A DNA stretch of 64,000 nt, taken from positions 66,043,501-66,107,500 of the forward strand of contig JAUMIR010000001.1 of the NCBI GenBank assembly GCA_030847615.1, given 5' to 3'. Each line of letters starts with the position of its first letter. Within the stretch, counting starts at the first letter, position 1. This DNA is from Gambelia wislizenii (Eukaryota > Chordata > Lepidosauria > Squamata > Crotaphytidae). Both the position numbers and the translations under genes were made by a program. The notes below the pieces were generated by a model. It worked only from the letters and a program-made list of their open reading frames with translations, did no database searches and was not told where the DNA came from. Positions 43,791-54,330 of the stretch are shown here, piece after piece.

Positions 43791-44939
43791 ACTGTGTTTT
43801 TCCACATTAATAACTTTTTCCCTCCTGTTGCCTGACCACATCCTTTTGACCACACTCTGGTGTTGCTTAGCCACATATATCCCAGTTTTCATCTGAGAAA
43901 TGTTGGAAGATATCATACACACATTTTCCTACCAACTTTCCTTTTAAATGATTGGGTCATATTTGAAGTACATCCCTCAAAGTCCTTAGAATACAAATCA
44001 CAGTCAGGTCCAGTGCTCCACACAGTTAGCTGTCCAAAGATCTTCACCAATGGTTCTTGTTCTTGACCTGTAAGATATATATTCTGCCTCTCCCCATTCC
44101 TCTCAGATGATAGGTCAGGCTATAAGGCAGTGACTTTCGTGCATTAGCTTTGCTTCCTATTCTCCCTTGAATCACAGTAGAGTGATTTGTTCTACTTATA
44201 TTGCTTCTCAACTACCTCAGATCACATTGTGAACACAGATGGACTGAAGCTAAAAGACTTGGTTGAAGAAAGAGACCTTTGTTATTGTTCAGGCACAAGT
44301 TGTGCTTAACTAGCATCCTGTAACATGGGGTGTAGCTATAGGGGAGGATAGAATGAGCTCCCTTGGGTTTTTTTTTTCTGTCCCTGCTAATGAAATTTTC
44401 CTTCAGTTTCCAAATTTCTAGCATTTCAGTAACTTAAACCTCAGTAGAGCATTTAGTAGTATTTTTTAAGTATCCAAAGAAAAGGAGCAGGCAAAGTGAC
44501 CAAGGAAAAATGAACAGAGCAAATGTAAGAATTCTAAATATTTATGACTATCGATGTCTCACTTCATGCAATGCTAAAAATTTGGGGACTGGAGCAAAAC
44601 TTCCATTTGGGGGTAGAATTCTTATTTGGCAGGTCAATGCCTTCATGTTCCTCCCTCCTTCCCGACTCTCCCAGTTACACTTCTGCTAACATCACTGATT
44701 TTAGTAAACTGGCTTTAGAGATAATGAAGATGGCTGGGATAGCTGTGGGCCGGCCATAATCCACCGTCATAATGGTGTATTTTCCACTGGCATTTTGTGA
44801 ACAACCCTTGATCCCTTCAGTCTTATTCCCACTCCTTGTTTGGAAGCATCATAATGACTGGTGCCTTTTTTAAAGGGAAAAAAACCGCTTTACAAATAGG
44901 TATGTTAATCCTCCATACCTGGTTATTTAAAGGAGCTGT
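43791..44939. other. Unassigned sequence
   Basis: The lower part may continue the DIRS relic, but I find no diagnostic motif. The rest has no recognisable repeat or gene. Confidence 0.35.
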
Positions 44940-45345
44940 ATCCATCGCCTCCCAAAAATAGTGCTCTACGGTGAACTCACCACGGGTCAGCGTAAGAGGG
45001 GTGCTCCAAAAAAGTGATACAAGGACTCCCTGAAACAACATCTCAGGCTCGACCAAATTGATCACCAACAATGGTCCGCCATGGCCTCACATCGGGAGGC
45101 ATGGAGACGTACTATCCACAATGCTGCAGCCTTATCTGAGAACTCACGCCGAACAAGTCTTGAAGAGAAACAACAACGCAGAAAGAATCACAACCCCGAA
45201 ACATTACCCAAGGAGACCTTCTGCTGTGCTTTCTGCAACCGGACATGTTTATCTCAGATTGGCCTTTTCAGTCATCAGCATGCTTGCAGAAAGCACGGGA
45301 TGAGTCCTTCCTGAATCTTCGTTTGCGAAGAAAAGCCAGAGAGAG
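44940..45345 (+). mobile_element. Vingi-like LINE 3' end with intact zinc-finger frame
   Basis: The fragment starts in the C-terminal coding region ('tccatcgcctcccaaaaata') and ends with 'cgtttgcgaagaaaagccag' plus (AG)n. The frame at 45,081-45,314 (77 aa) ends 'CCAFCNRTCLSQIGLFSHQH', followed by 'ACRK'. This is a C-x2-C-x12-H-x3-C pattern, a C2HC-type zinc finger at the very C terminus. In the other copies this frame is shifted. Such C-terminal fingers are known in I-group LINEs and may bind nucleic acid. Confidence 0.75.
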
Positions 45346-45424
45346 ATACTGTGACTTAACTATTGTATCAAAATAGTTCTCCCTACAGAATGTGTCAGGA
45401 GGCTTTGGCTGTCCAGGTGTTTTC

Positions 45425-45515
45425 GGTTGCAACCCCCACAGTCCCTTCTTTCCATTGACTATAGAGGCTGGGGCTTCTGGGAGTTGAAGTCCAAAACATC
45501 TGGAGGGTCAACAAT
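45425..45515. mobile_element. Short foldback MITE-like repeat (copy 3 of 3)
   Basis: The arm 'tctgggagttgaagtccaaa' with terminal 'acatctggagggtcaaca' is well preserved. The opposite arm is decayed. Same family as 5,740 and 21,621. Confidence 0.6.
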
Positions 45516-45974
45516 CCCTACAGTATGCTCTGGTTAAAACTGATTTGTTCTACAGCGTTACTTGCACTGCTAGCCATTTTCACTAGGGAGGTTTTAGCTC
45601 TAATTCCCTCAGTTCTGTGTTTGGCTGCTTTTTTTTAAAAAAAAATCTGTTTTTAGAAACTATCTGTCAGTATAAGTCAGTGGACACATCTATTTTTAGT
45701 CCTGCTGCTCTGAAAATTCTCCACTAGCAGAATTCACTGTGCTGAACAGTTGATTATATTGCATTTGCTATAAACATTTAGGAAGTGGGAGGTTGCCACA
45801 GCTTTTGTCCTTAAAATTGTCTCCATATACCATGATTAGTGTACTAATCAAGAATATTTAGAACTTCAACTCAAGCACAAGACAATGGACGCATACTTCC
45901 AAATCCTAGTTTCTTATAAAATAGATGAAGTAGCAGAGGAACAGGATCTAGAAATGAGGATTATCATTCTCAGT
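45516..45974. other. Unassigned sequence
   Basis: No gene or repeat was recognised. Confidence 0.4.
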
Positions 45975-45976
45975 TT

Positions 45977-46737
45977 GAAGTCGAAGGCTTTCACAGCCAG
46001 TGTCCATAGGTTTTCTTTGGGTTTTTTTCCGGACTGTGGGGCCGTGTTCTGGAAGAGATTATTTCTGATGTTTCACCTGCATCTGTGGCTGGCATCTTCA
46101 GAGAATTGTTGGGTAGGACTGGGTGGTGGTGGTTATATATTGTGAGCCCCTGTTGGAGAGGATATGTAAATTTGTGTATTTGAATGGCTAGTTTCTGGAT
46201 TGAGATATGCAAAGAGGATTAGTGTCTGTTTGGCTAATGGTTGGCTAGTGGTCCATTGTCTGCTGGAAATCCCCTGTCCTTGGGTGGAGTTCATTTGCAT
46301 GTGTTGAGTTTTGATTTTAGCATTTTTTAGGACTGGCAGCCAGATTTTGTTTACTTTTAGGGTTTCTTCTTTCCTGTTGAAGTTGTCCAGATGTTTGTGG
46401 ATTTCAATAGCTTCTCTGTGCTTTCTGACATGATAGTTGTTGGCCTGGTCCAGAATTTCTGTGTTTTTAAATAACATTTTGTGTCCAGGTTGGTTTATAA
46501 CATGTTCTGCTACTGCTGATTTTTCTGGATGGTCCAGTCTGCAGTGTCTCTCATGTTCCTTGATTCGTGTTTGCACATTGCATTTAGTGCTCCCCATTTA
46601 AACTTGTCCACAGCTGCATGGTATGCGGTAAACTCCTGCAGCTGTGAGAGGGCCTCTTTTGTCCTTTGCTGAGCATAGCATTTCTTGGATTTTCTTGGTT
46701 GGTCTGTAGATCGTTTGGAGGTTGTGTTTCCTCTCAG
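45977..46737 (-). mobile_element. Penelope-like element, 5'-truncated
   Basis: The minus-strand element runs from the end of the RT/linker ('TIYRPTKKIQEMLCSAKD', about 46,712-46,660) through the GIY-YIG endonuclease. It ends with the 3' terminus that also appears, inverted, at the start of the 26-kb copy ('gaagtcgaaggctttcacag' read here on the plus strand at 45,980). The 3' part is far longer than in the 26-kb copy. Penelope-like elements couple a telomerase-like RT to a GIY-YIG nuclease and are distinct from LINEs and LTR elements. Confidence 0.85.
46133..46660 (-). pseudogene. Penelope GIY-YIG endonuclease region
   Basis: Reading from about 46,635 downward gives 'GVYRIPCSCGQV', an in-frame stop, then 'MGSTKCNVQTRIKEHERHCR', 'EKSAVAEHVIN' and 'REAIEIHKHLDNFNRKEE'. 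GVY and the residue pair before G of the second half correspond to the GIY and YIG of the motif. The tyrosine position of YIG is now a TAA stop next to the methionine. The arginine of 'QTRIKEH', the histidine and 'EKSAVAEH' are typical of this nuclease. The 154-aa open frame begins just after the stop. Not functional. Confidence 0.85.
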
Positions 46738-46739
46738 TT

Positions 46740-49104
46740 ATTTTTTTCTTAGCATTTAGAAAAGAATCCCCTAAGCCTCAGAATTACTGCTGGAACAAAC
46801 AAATTTGTTTGTCTGTTTATTGAATTTTAATCCTATCTTTCTGCTAAAAAACAAAAAACACACACAGCTCCTCTCAAAGTGGCAAAGAAGCAGTGCGAAA
46901 ATCAAATTAACAGACCACAATCACTCAACATTCAACATCATTGCAATAAAATGTGGTTTTTCCTTATAATGTTTTGTTAAACAGTTTTTCTATGCTGTAT
47001 ACTATTTAATGTAAGATGATGTGAATTATCTATTCACCAGAGCTATTTGTTTTGCTTAATTTATATTTTGGTGTTTTTGTGGGGGAGGATTCTCATCTTT
47101 GTATATATGAAGTGGCTGTGGTTTTAAGGATTAACTTAGTCTTCTGTACTGAGTTCAACCTGATCTTTTGTACTGAGCTCTTCTTGACCTGTCTCTCTCC
47201 TTTAAAAACCAGTGCTCACAAACAGTGCCATATGCTGCAATTTGGAAGGACAGAGCTCCAGATTAAAAGTTAGCCTTTGTTCTAATATTGAATTTTAATT
47301 ACAGTTATCAGAAGGTGGAAAACATGGGAGCTTCCATTGCACCTTTTGGTCCCTGAAGCCCCTTTAGAATGGTACATGATAATACAAAAAATGGGAAAGG
47401 AGATTTTAGTATACCAGCAGTATAGTAGCTCTTCTAGGGAAATGTGTGGGGCTAATTGTTGAAAAAGCAGGAACAGTTTTAGAAGCACTGCTGGCTAGCT
47501 ATAATGCTTTCTTAATTATTGTGCACTGTCTTGATCTGAATCAAGAAGAAACAGGGATTTGTGCATGGCTAGTTAGGAGAGAGCTCTCCGCAAGGCAGGA
47601 TCTTTGTGATTACATAAAATTAGAGATGATAGGCAATTTAAGACAGGCTTATCAACTCCCTGCTTGTCACTCATTGTGAAATAAATATGAGAGGAGTTTC
47701 ACTTCATGTAGGCTAAATGTGAAGATGGTAGTTTTTAGGTTTTACTTGGTTCAGTTAGCTACATGTCGCCTGGATTTTCTTTCTTTTTTTCCTGGCCAGT
47801 CTACATCTCACTAAAAAATAACAACAAGGTGACTACACAATTTCTCGGAAATCATATGCAGTCTTACAGCTTTTCCACATTCCTGCTTGAGCTCTTGCTT
47901 GACTTTAAGCAATGCTCTTCTAGAGCAAGGTGTATGAAAGAGTAAGAAGACCTGGAGAAGTACAGTCTTTGGAAGGATTTAAATCAAGTCTTTGTTATTG
48001 TGATTAAATGGGTACTTGCTCTCACGAGATGGTACCCCTCACAGAGAATTAGACAGCAACAGAGTCTGAAGAAGCAACATGTCCAAGCAGTTCTGGGATG
48101 AGATGTCAGCATTGTATTCTAACACAAAGTGCTCTTTCGTTTCTTGATTGTAATTCTAAAGGGCAAAACAATCTATTTTAAGCAGCGACTGCTGGAATCT
48201 TAGAATATCATCACAACCTGTCCTTTGAATCCTGTTTAGAAAGGTTAAAGGGAATAAAGCTACTCAGAAGCACAATATGAAGCAAAATCTACTCAAGTGG
48301 TCACGATCAAGGGAGTTTTAAATTCAGATTGTGATTCACTCTACCTTGTGAGATATAGCTACAATCTTTTAGAAAGAGATGGTTCCTGACCTATAGTTGA
48401 ATAAACACACAGAGAGATAAATCTTACTGATAGAGCTTGGGACAAGGTTACCTGAAGGACCTCTTTCTCTTACATGGACCTGCCTTTGTGTGGAGATCTT
48501 TAGGAGAGGCTCTTCTCTTGGTCCTGCCAACAACTGATATGCATTCAGTGGGAACGTGATGGGGGGCTTTCTCAGTGCTTGCACCCAGACTCCTACCACT
48601 GGAGATTCATTTACTCCCCTCATTGATGACTTCTTACCAACAGGCAAATGCCATTATATACTGTATAAACAGACATTTGTCTTCCTGGTCAATTTGTCGT
48701 ATTATAAATTGCATTTTTCATTCAGTGATGATGCTAACTGGCTAACATTTTCCTCTGTTCTTAGATGAGTTTGTTGTAGATTTTGCTATTTTGTATTCTT
48801 CATGGATTAGTTACCATATGTTATGTTTTTTGTTTAGTCACCTTAAGCATTTTTAATGGGATGCAATAATATATATGGAGCAAATAAATAACTCTGGCTA
48901 GCTCACATTTTGGCTCATACACAGTAATATCAGAGAAGACATCGAGGCTACCTTACCTAAAGAAGATAATCTGAATGTAAGTTCAAGAAATTGATTCCAC
49001 ATTTGGCAATAATTGATAGCAGTTGAATCATTGGAATAAAATTGCTGGGAGCATCCAAACAAGACTAAAGGGTATGCTAGATGTGACATGCCCAATCCTT
49101 CTTC
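46740..49104. other. Unassigned sequence, possibly with conserved non-coding stretch
   Basis: No transposon was recognised. The stretch at about 47,440-47,700 is repeat-free and looks non-random ('ctataatgctttcttaatta', then 'ttgtgcactgtcttgatctg'). It is a candidate conserved non-coding element. The 92-aa minus frame at 48,369-48,647 has no recognised domain. Confidence 0.35.
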
Positions 49105-50345
49105 CTTTAAAAGTTGGGGTCCATTTTCTCAAAAACAAGTCATACCAAAACCAATCTTATCTCTTTTTGATAGAGCTGCAGGCTTGATAGAGAAGGAGAG
49201 TGCTGTGGATGTAGTATATCTTGATTTAAGTAGTGGTTTTGACAAGGTCCCTTATGATATTCTTGCAGGCAACAAGCTAGTGCACTGTGGGCTAGACAGA
49301 GCTACTGTTAGGTGGGTTCATAATTGGCTGGCTGACTGAACCTAGAGAGTGTTCACCAATGAGCATTCTTCATCCTGGAGAGAAATGACTAGTGGAGTGC
49401 CTCAGGATTCCTTCCTGGGTCTTATGTCTTTATACATGACTTATATGATGGAATGGAAGGCACGCTTATCAAAATTTACAGTTGGCACTAAATGGGACGG
49501 GGGGGGTAGCAAATACCCAGGATGACAGGGTCAAAATTCAAAATGACTTTGACAGACTGAAGAGCTGAACCAGAACTAATAAAATGAATTTTGTCAGGAG
49601 TAAATGTAATGTACTACATGTAGGCAAGAAAAACCAAATGCACAAATAAAGGCCAGGTGACACCTGGCTTGAAAGCAGTACATGTGAAAAGGATCTGGGG
49701 GTCTTCATCGATCACAAGCTAAACATGAGTCAGCAGTGTGATGTGGCAGAAAGAAAAAGCCCCAATGCAATTTTAGGCTGCCTCAATAGGAGTACAGTGT
49801 CCAGATCAATAGAAGTAGTAGTGCCACTCCATTCTGCTTTCGTGAGACCTCACCTGGATTACAATGACCATGTCTGCACTCCACAGTTCCATAAGGATAC
49901 TGTCAAGCTGGAATTTGTTCAGAGAAGAGTAACCAAGATGATTAAAGGTCTGAAAATCCAGCCTCATGAGAAATAACTTTGATATTGGGTATGTTTTGCT
50001 TGGAGAAGAGAAGATTGAGAGGTGACTTGACAGTCATTTTTAAATACCAGAGGAGATGTCATGTAGATAATCATGTTTTCTGCTGCTCCAGAGACTAGCA
50101 CAAACCAATGGGGTCAAATTATAGGAAAAGATATACCACCTAAATATTAGGAAGGCATCTTTTTTTTTTTTTAACTGTAATTGTGGTTCAACAGTGGGAT
50201 GGACTGACTCAGAGAGTGTTGGGCTTTTCTTTGGAGGTCTTTAAACAGGCTGGATGGCCTTCTCTCAGGACTGCTGTAAATATGTACTCCTGCATGGCAG
50301 GGGGTTGGACTAGATGGCCCTTGTTGACCCTTCAAATTGTATGAT
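49105..50345 (+). mobile_element. CR1 LINE, RT to 3' end, decayed
   Basis: The frame at 49,088-49,339 reads 'ESAVDVVYLDLSSGFDKVPYDIL', the CR1 RT block around the first catalytic aspartate (cited as VVYLDLSSGFDKV). Later parts include 'MSQQCDVAERKSPNAILGCLN' (49,725 on) and the 3' end with 'ggttggactagatggccctt'. The region of the second catalytic motif is damaged ('tttacagttggcactaaatg'). A poly-T tract (50,160-50,172) interrupts the 3' part. Inactive. Confidence 0.88.
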
Positions 50346-50560
50346 TTTGTGATTACATTGTAAAGCTTAATTGTAGCTCCCAATTGACTTGTATAATTGA
50401 CATAAATGATACTGGAGTACATTCACAAATTCCAATCCATTAGCAGAGATACGTACAGAAACAATGGGTTCCTGGCACACTATGTACATTAATACACATG
50501 TCCTCACAACCAGGCATGTAAGAAAAGAATTCTCCCCAACAAAGCTTCTGACCTCAGGAG
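50346..50560. repeat. Dispersed repeat following CR1 (copy A)
   Basis: About 215 bp, matching 61,360-61,560 closely: 'aacaatgggttcctggcaca', then 'catgtcctcacaaccaggca' and 'tgtaagaaaagaattctccc'. Both copies directly follow a CR1 3' end, in the same orientation, so either they form an extended CR1 subfamily or a duplicated block. At 50,560-50,600 there is also a short CR1-like word ('tccttctttggagagctttg'). Confidence 0.65.
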
Positions 50561-50600
50561 AGATAGACTGTCCTTCTTTGGAGAGCTTTGAACAGAGGTG

Positions 50601-51424
50601 TATTAGGGCAGGATTAAACTTCCAGACTCAGTGCAAATAGCTGCAGTCCAAACCAGCCTTCCTTGCCAATGGCTGCTTTTAAACAAACAAAAAGATACAA
50701 AGTGTTCTACTCATAATTCTAGTTTGTTTCCTAAGCTATTTTGTCTGAAGCTACAGTATTACATTGCCCTACTGAAATTTCCTCCTTCAGCTCTTCTTAG
50801 TGTAAGGGGTAAATACTCCCACTGCTAGGTCAGTGTGTAGTTGATAGAAACCTTTCCCCATGTATTTATCTATTTGTTCTGATCAGTCTTCTTCGGAGGC
50901 TCGATTGCAGTTGTTTCATTTAGCTACCGGAGACAGAGCTTTTGGGTAGTGATGCCCTGGTTCTGTGACAGCCTTTCCAAAGAAGATTGCCATGTAATCT
51001 TTTTTGGTTCCATGTGGAGACCTTGTTCAACCAGGACTCTTATTGATTCACGTAGTCTGCTCCCCACACATACTTTCTCTCTCTTTAAGATTTTGGTTTT
51101 TTCCCCTTTCAAATCTAGATTTTGCTGCAAATTCTGTTCCTAGTATTTGATGCTTTTGATTTTATGCTCAGTTTAGACTTCTCCAATCTCCTGCTCTCCA
51201 GCTGGCATGGAACAGCCAGGGAGGGGGTGTGTGGATTGGCTCTATGATAAGCCCAGGATGGGGGCTTTGGTTGGTGTGGAGGGAGGGAGGGTATACCAAC
51301 CTCTATCTCAACCAAAAAAAAAAAAAAAAGGCATACTCAGTTGTAAGATTGACTTACGCTTGTGTATGTCACTAACAGAATGCCAGCCAGAGTCTATCAG
51401 GGCCTCATAAATAACTAATATTAT
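50601..51424. other. Unassigned sequence
   Basis: No gene or repeat was recognised. A poly-A tract lies at about 51,314-51,329. Confidence 0.4.
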
Positions 51425-51563
51425 CTCCTTCTTTGGAGGTTTTTAAGCAGAGGCTGGATGGCCATCTGTTGGGAATGATTTGATTGTATATTCCTGCATG
51501 GCAGGGGGTTGGACTGGATGGCCCTTGTGGTCTCTTCCAACTTTATGATTCTATGATTCTATA
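51425..51563 (+). mobile_element. CR1 LINE 3' tip
   Basis: A 140-bp fragment: 'tccttctttggaggttttta', then 'gcagaggctggatggccatc', 'gcagggggttggactggatg' and 'tatgattctatgattcta'. It includes the full terminal 8-bp repeats of CR1, so it is an authentic, strongly 5'-truncated insertion. Confidence 0.9.
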
Positions 51564-52883
51564 CATGAAGTGGGGGTTGGGTGTGTACATTGCTATTAAT
51601 ATAGAGAATGAAATGGAGTTACAATTGCCAAGGGCAAGGTTGAAGTGCTCAAATGGCAGCTTCGTAAGTCCATTCCGTTTAATGAGGCATTAAACTATCA
51701 TTGCATCACTGGGAGAAATTAACATAATTGATTGTCAGCATTGGAGTCTGAAGAATGGCTTGTTATCAAGCCATTTAATAATCTAAACATATCAGATGTC
51801 TTCACAGTAATTGGTGGGCTGGGGGCAAAGCACACCAGGCTGCCCCTATTTTCTTTGCATTCTTTTCAGCTGGAAGAATGCCCAAACTTTCATGCCATTG
51901 CAAATCATACTGCAGGTGAATGTTGGGAAGCAAAGATGCATTGCCAATTAGGGGAAAGGGGTTGACCTGCCTGCTGAGCATGTACCCCCTTCCCTCAAGG
52001 AAACAGTACCAAGAAGTGTCCTTGCAGGTGCCTTCTCTCTTCTAGATCTCAGTGTCTTGTGGGACAGGCCTTCCATCACTCCTCTTCAGGTGACAATTCC
52101 TCAGCCTAATAGATCTCACTAATGGCAGCTGTAGCCTGACAGACATCTATTAATGTAAAAGAAACAGTTAGGCCTGGGCAATTCTTTTAAAAGTTTCCTA
52201 GCTCTGCTTTGTGTAGAGGAAGCATCTGTGAGCTCAGGATGAACCTGTCAGGAATAGCCATGTCTGAATTAAACTGCCACAGCTCCAGGGTGTTGGAAGA
52301 TTCCTGGGGGAAAAGTGTTTGTGTGCACATTCCTAAGCCTTGCACTTGCAAAAAGGAAAGGTTGGAGGATGCTAGTGTACAGTCATCACCACTCACACAC
52401 AAGCAGATATAAGAGCTATAAGAATACAGATGCATCAAGCATTTGAGAAAAACAGAGAGGCTTATTCTCTTAGCACCAGCATTTTCTTGCTAGACTTGTG
52501 GGTTTGGACTTGCGTAATCTGTGATGTGTTTCATGGCCTTGTCATAGTAGATATAATATGTGTGTTCTGCACATGATGGCCAAGAAATGTACCTGTCCCA
52601 CTCACACTGCTCTTGCAATAGGTGTGATGTTTGGAAACAACCAAATATTGTGTCAAAAACAGGCAAAGTTTTTGTCCCATATACCACATAAGGTGACAGC
52701 CAGCGGGCCAGGAGGTGCATGCACACATGTAAGTGTGTGCTCATTTATCCCCCCTTTTCAGGATATGAGGATGAGAAGGCTTCACACTTCTTCCCTAAAT
52801 GACTGGAGCTGGAAACATTGTTGGGAATCTTTGATAACTTACATGAGGGTAACCAGTGGCTATGCTTCCTTAACTACTTTTTT
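51564..52883. other. Unassigned sequence, possibly with conserved non-coding stretch
   Basis: No transposon was recognised. The stretch at about 51,670-51,830 ('aggcattaaactatcattgc', then 'taacataattgattgtcagc') is repeat-free and AT-patterned like conserved enhancers. The 140-aa frame at 52,558-52,980 runs into the CR1 and is a chance fusion. Confidence 0.35.
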
Positions 52884-53118
52884 CTGCAAGAGACCACAAG
52901 GGCCATCCAGTCAACCCCCTGCCATGCAGGAATACCCAGTCAAATCATTCCTGACAGATGGCCATCCAACCTTTGTTTAAAAACCTCCAAAGGAGACTCC
53001 ACCACACTACGAGGCAGCACATTCCACTGTTGAACAGCTCTTACTGTCAGGAAGTTCTTCCTAATGTTTAGGTGGAATCTTTTTTCCTGTAGTTTGAGTC
53101 CATTACTCCGTGTCCTAG

Positions 53119-53425
53119 GAGATTATCAGACATGGGGGATTGTGACAAAAAAATCACATTCCCAACCATGTCAGAAGATCACTAAAAGAACAGAAAAGGA
53201 GACCTTACCAGACGCTGTGTCCTTCAGCCATCCCTGGGTTGTAGCGCTACTACAGCTGAGGCTTCCCATTTCCATTGATGGGGAGAAGCCACAAATCAAA
53301 AGGACACCTTAATGATGGTCGTGCTATGACCCAGGATGCTGGAGGACAACGTCATCTGGTAAATTTGCCCGTTTTTGTTCCTGTTGTGATCTTTTGATGT
53401 GGCTTTTGCCACATCTGATAATCTC
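53119..53425. mobile_element. 307-bp TIR element in CR1, 5-bp TSD
   Basis: The element begins GAGATTATCAGA and ends TCTGATAATCTC, perfect 12-bp inverted termini. It is flanked by CCTAG at 53,114-53,118 and 53,426-53,430. CR1 is restored exactly when one CCTAG and the element are removed. It has no coding capacity. A 5-bp duplication is unusual among vertebrate DNA transposons (hAT 8, mariner TA, piggyBac TTAA, Harbinger 3), so the superfamily is unknown to me. Confidence 0.85.
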
Positions 53426-53651
53426 CCTAGTCTCTGGAGCAGCAGAAAACAAGCTCACTCCTTCAATATGACATCCTTTCAAATATTTAAACATGGCTAT
53501 CATGTCACCTCTTAACCTTCTCTTCTCCAGGCTAAACATACTCAGCTCCCTAAGCCACTCCTCAGAGGGCATGGCTTTCAGACCTTTTACCATTTTGGTC
53601 ACCCTCCTCTGGACATGTTCCAGCTTGCCAATATCCTTCTGGAATTGGGGT

Positions 53652-53759
53652 GCCCAGAACCAGAAACAGGATTCCAGGTGAGGTCTGACCAAAGCAGAAT
53701 ACAGTGCCCAGAACCAGAAACAGGATTCCAGGTGAGGTCTGACCAAAGCAGAATACAGT
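53652..53759. repeat. 54-bp perfect tandem duplication in CR1
   Basis: 'gcccagaaccagaaacagga' starts at 53,652 and again at 53,706. The two 54-bp units appear identical. The length is a multiple of three, so the reading frame (18 residues around '[12 protein letters not shown]') is simply repeated. Identity implies a recent event relative to the age of the CR1. Confidence 0.85.
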
Positions 53760-54244
53760 GCTACTATTACTTCCCTCGATCGATACTATACCCCTATTGA
53801 TGCAGCCTAGAATCACATTGGTTTTTTAAGCTGTCACTCATCACACTGTTGATTCATGTTAAGCTTGTGGTCTATTAAGACTCCTAGATCCTTTCACATA
53901 TACTGCTGTCATGTCATGTGTCATCCATCCAGTTCATTTTTTCTGTCTAAATGTAGTATCTTACATTTCTCCCAGTTGAAATTAATTTTATTAGTTTGGG
54001 CCCAACTTTCTAATCCATTAAGGTAATTTTGAATTCTGATCCAGTCCTTAGGGTATTAGCTACCTCTCCTAATTTGAGGTCATCTACAAAATCAATAAGC
54101 ATGCCTTCTATTCCCTCATCCAAGTCATTGATAAAGATGTTGAATAGCACTGGGCCCAAGACAGAACCCTGTGGCACCCCACTAATCAGTTCTGTCCTGA
54201 AGAGGAGCCATTGTGCAACAGCTTCCCTCAGGCTGCACATTGGC

Positions 54245-54330
54245 TGCTATGTTTATTTTATTTATTTATTGAATGTCTATATTGCCTATCAGTGCCAAAG
54301 CACTCTCTAGGCAGTGTTCTTGGCTGTGGC
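54245..54330 (-). mobile_element. LINE/SINE 3' tail fragment
   Basis: 'ttattttatttatttattga' followed by 'atgtctatattgcctatcag' reads in reverse as a LINE-type 3' end (...tataga...ataaataaataaa). The body is too short to identify the family. Confidence 0.45.

Larger units (their letters stand above)
52884..54232 (-). mobile_element. CR1 LINE, RT end to 3' end, minus strand
   Basis: The 3' end lies at 52,884 ('agaccacaagggccatccag') and the RT part at the upper end. The frame at 54,010-54,240 reads '[24 protein letters not shown]', then '[13 protein letters not shown]' (catalytic FADD changed to FVDD). The post-RT part at 53,324-53,746 is open for 140 aa ('[19 protein letters not shown]...'). 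Two changes stand out: a 307-bp element inserted at 53,119 and a 54-bp tandem duplication at about 53,652-53,759. Confidence 0.9.

Noticed and set aside
52558..52980. 140-aa plus-strand frame
   Set aside because: Its second half runs antisense through the CR1 3' end, so it is a chance fusion.
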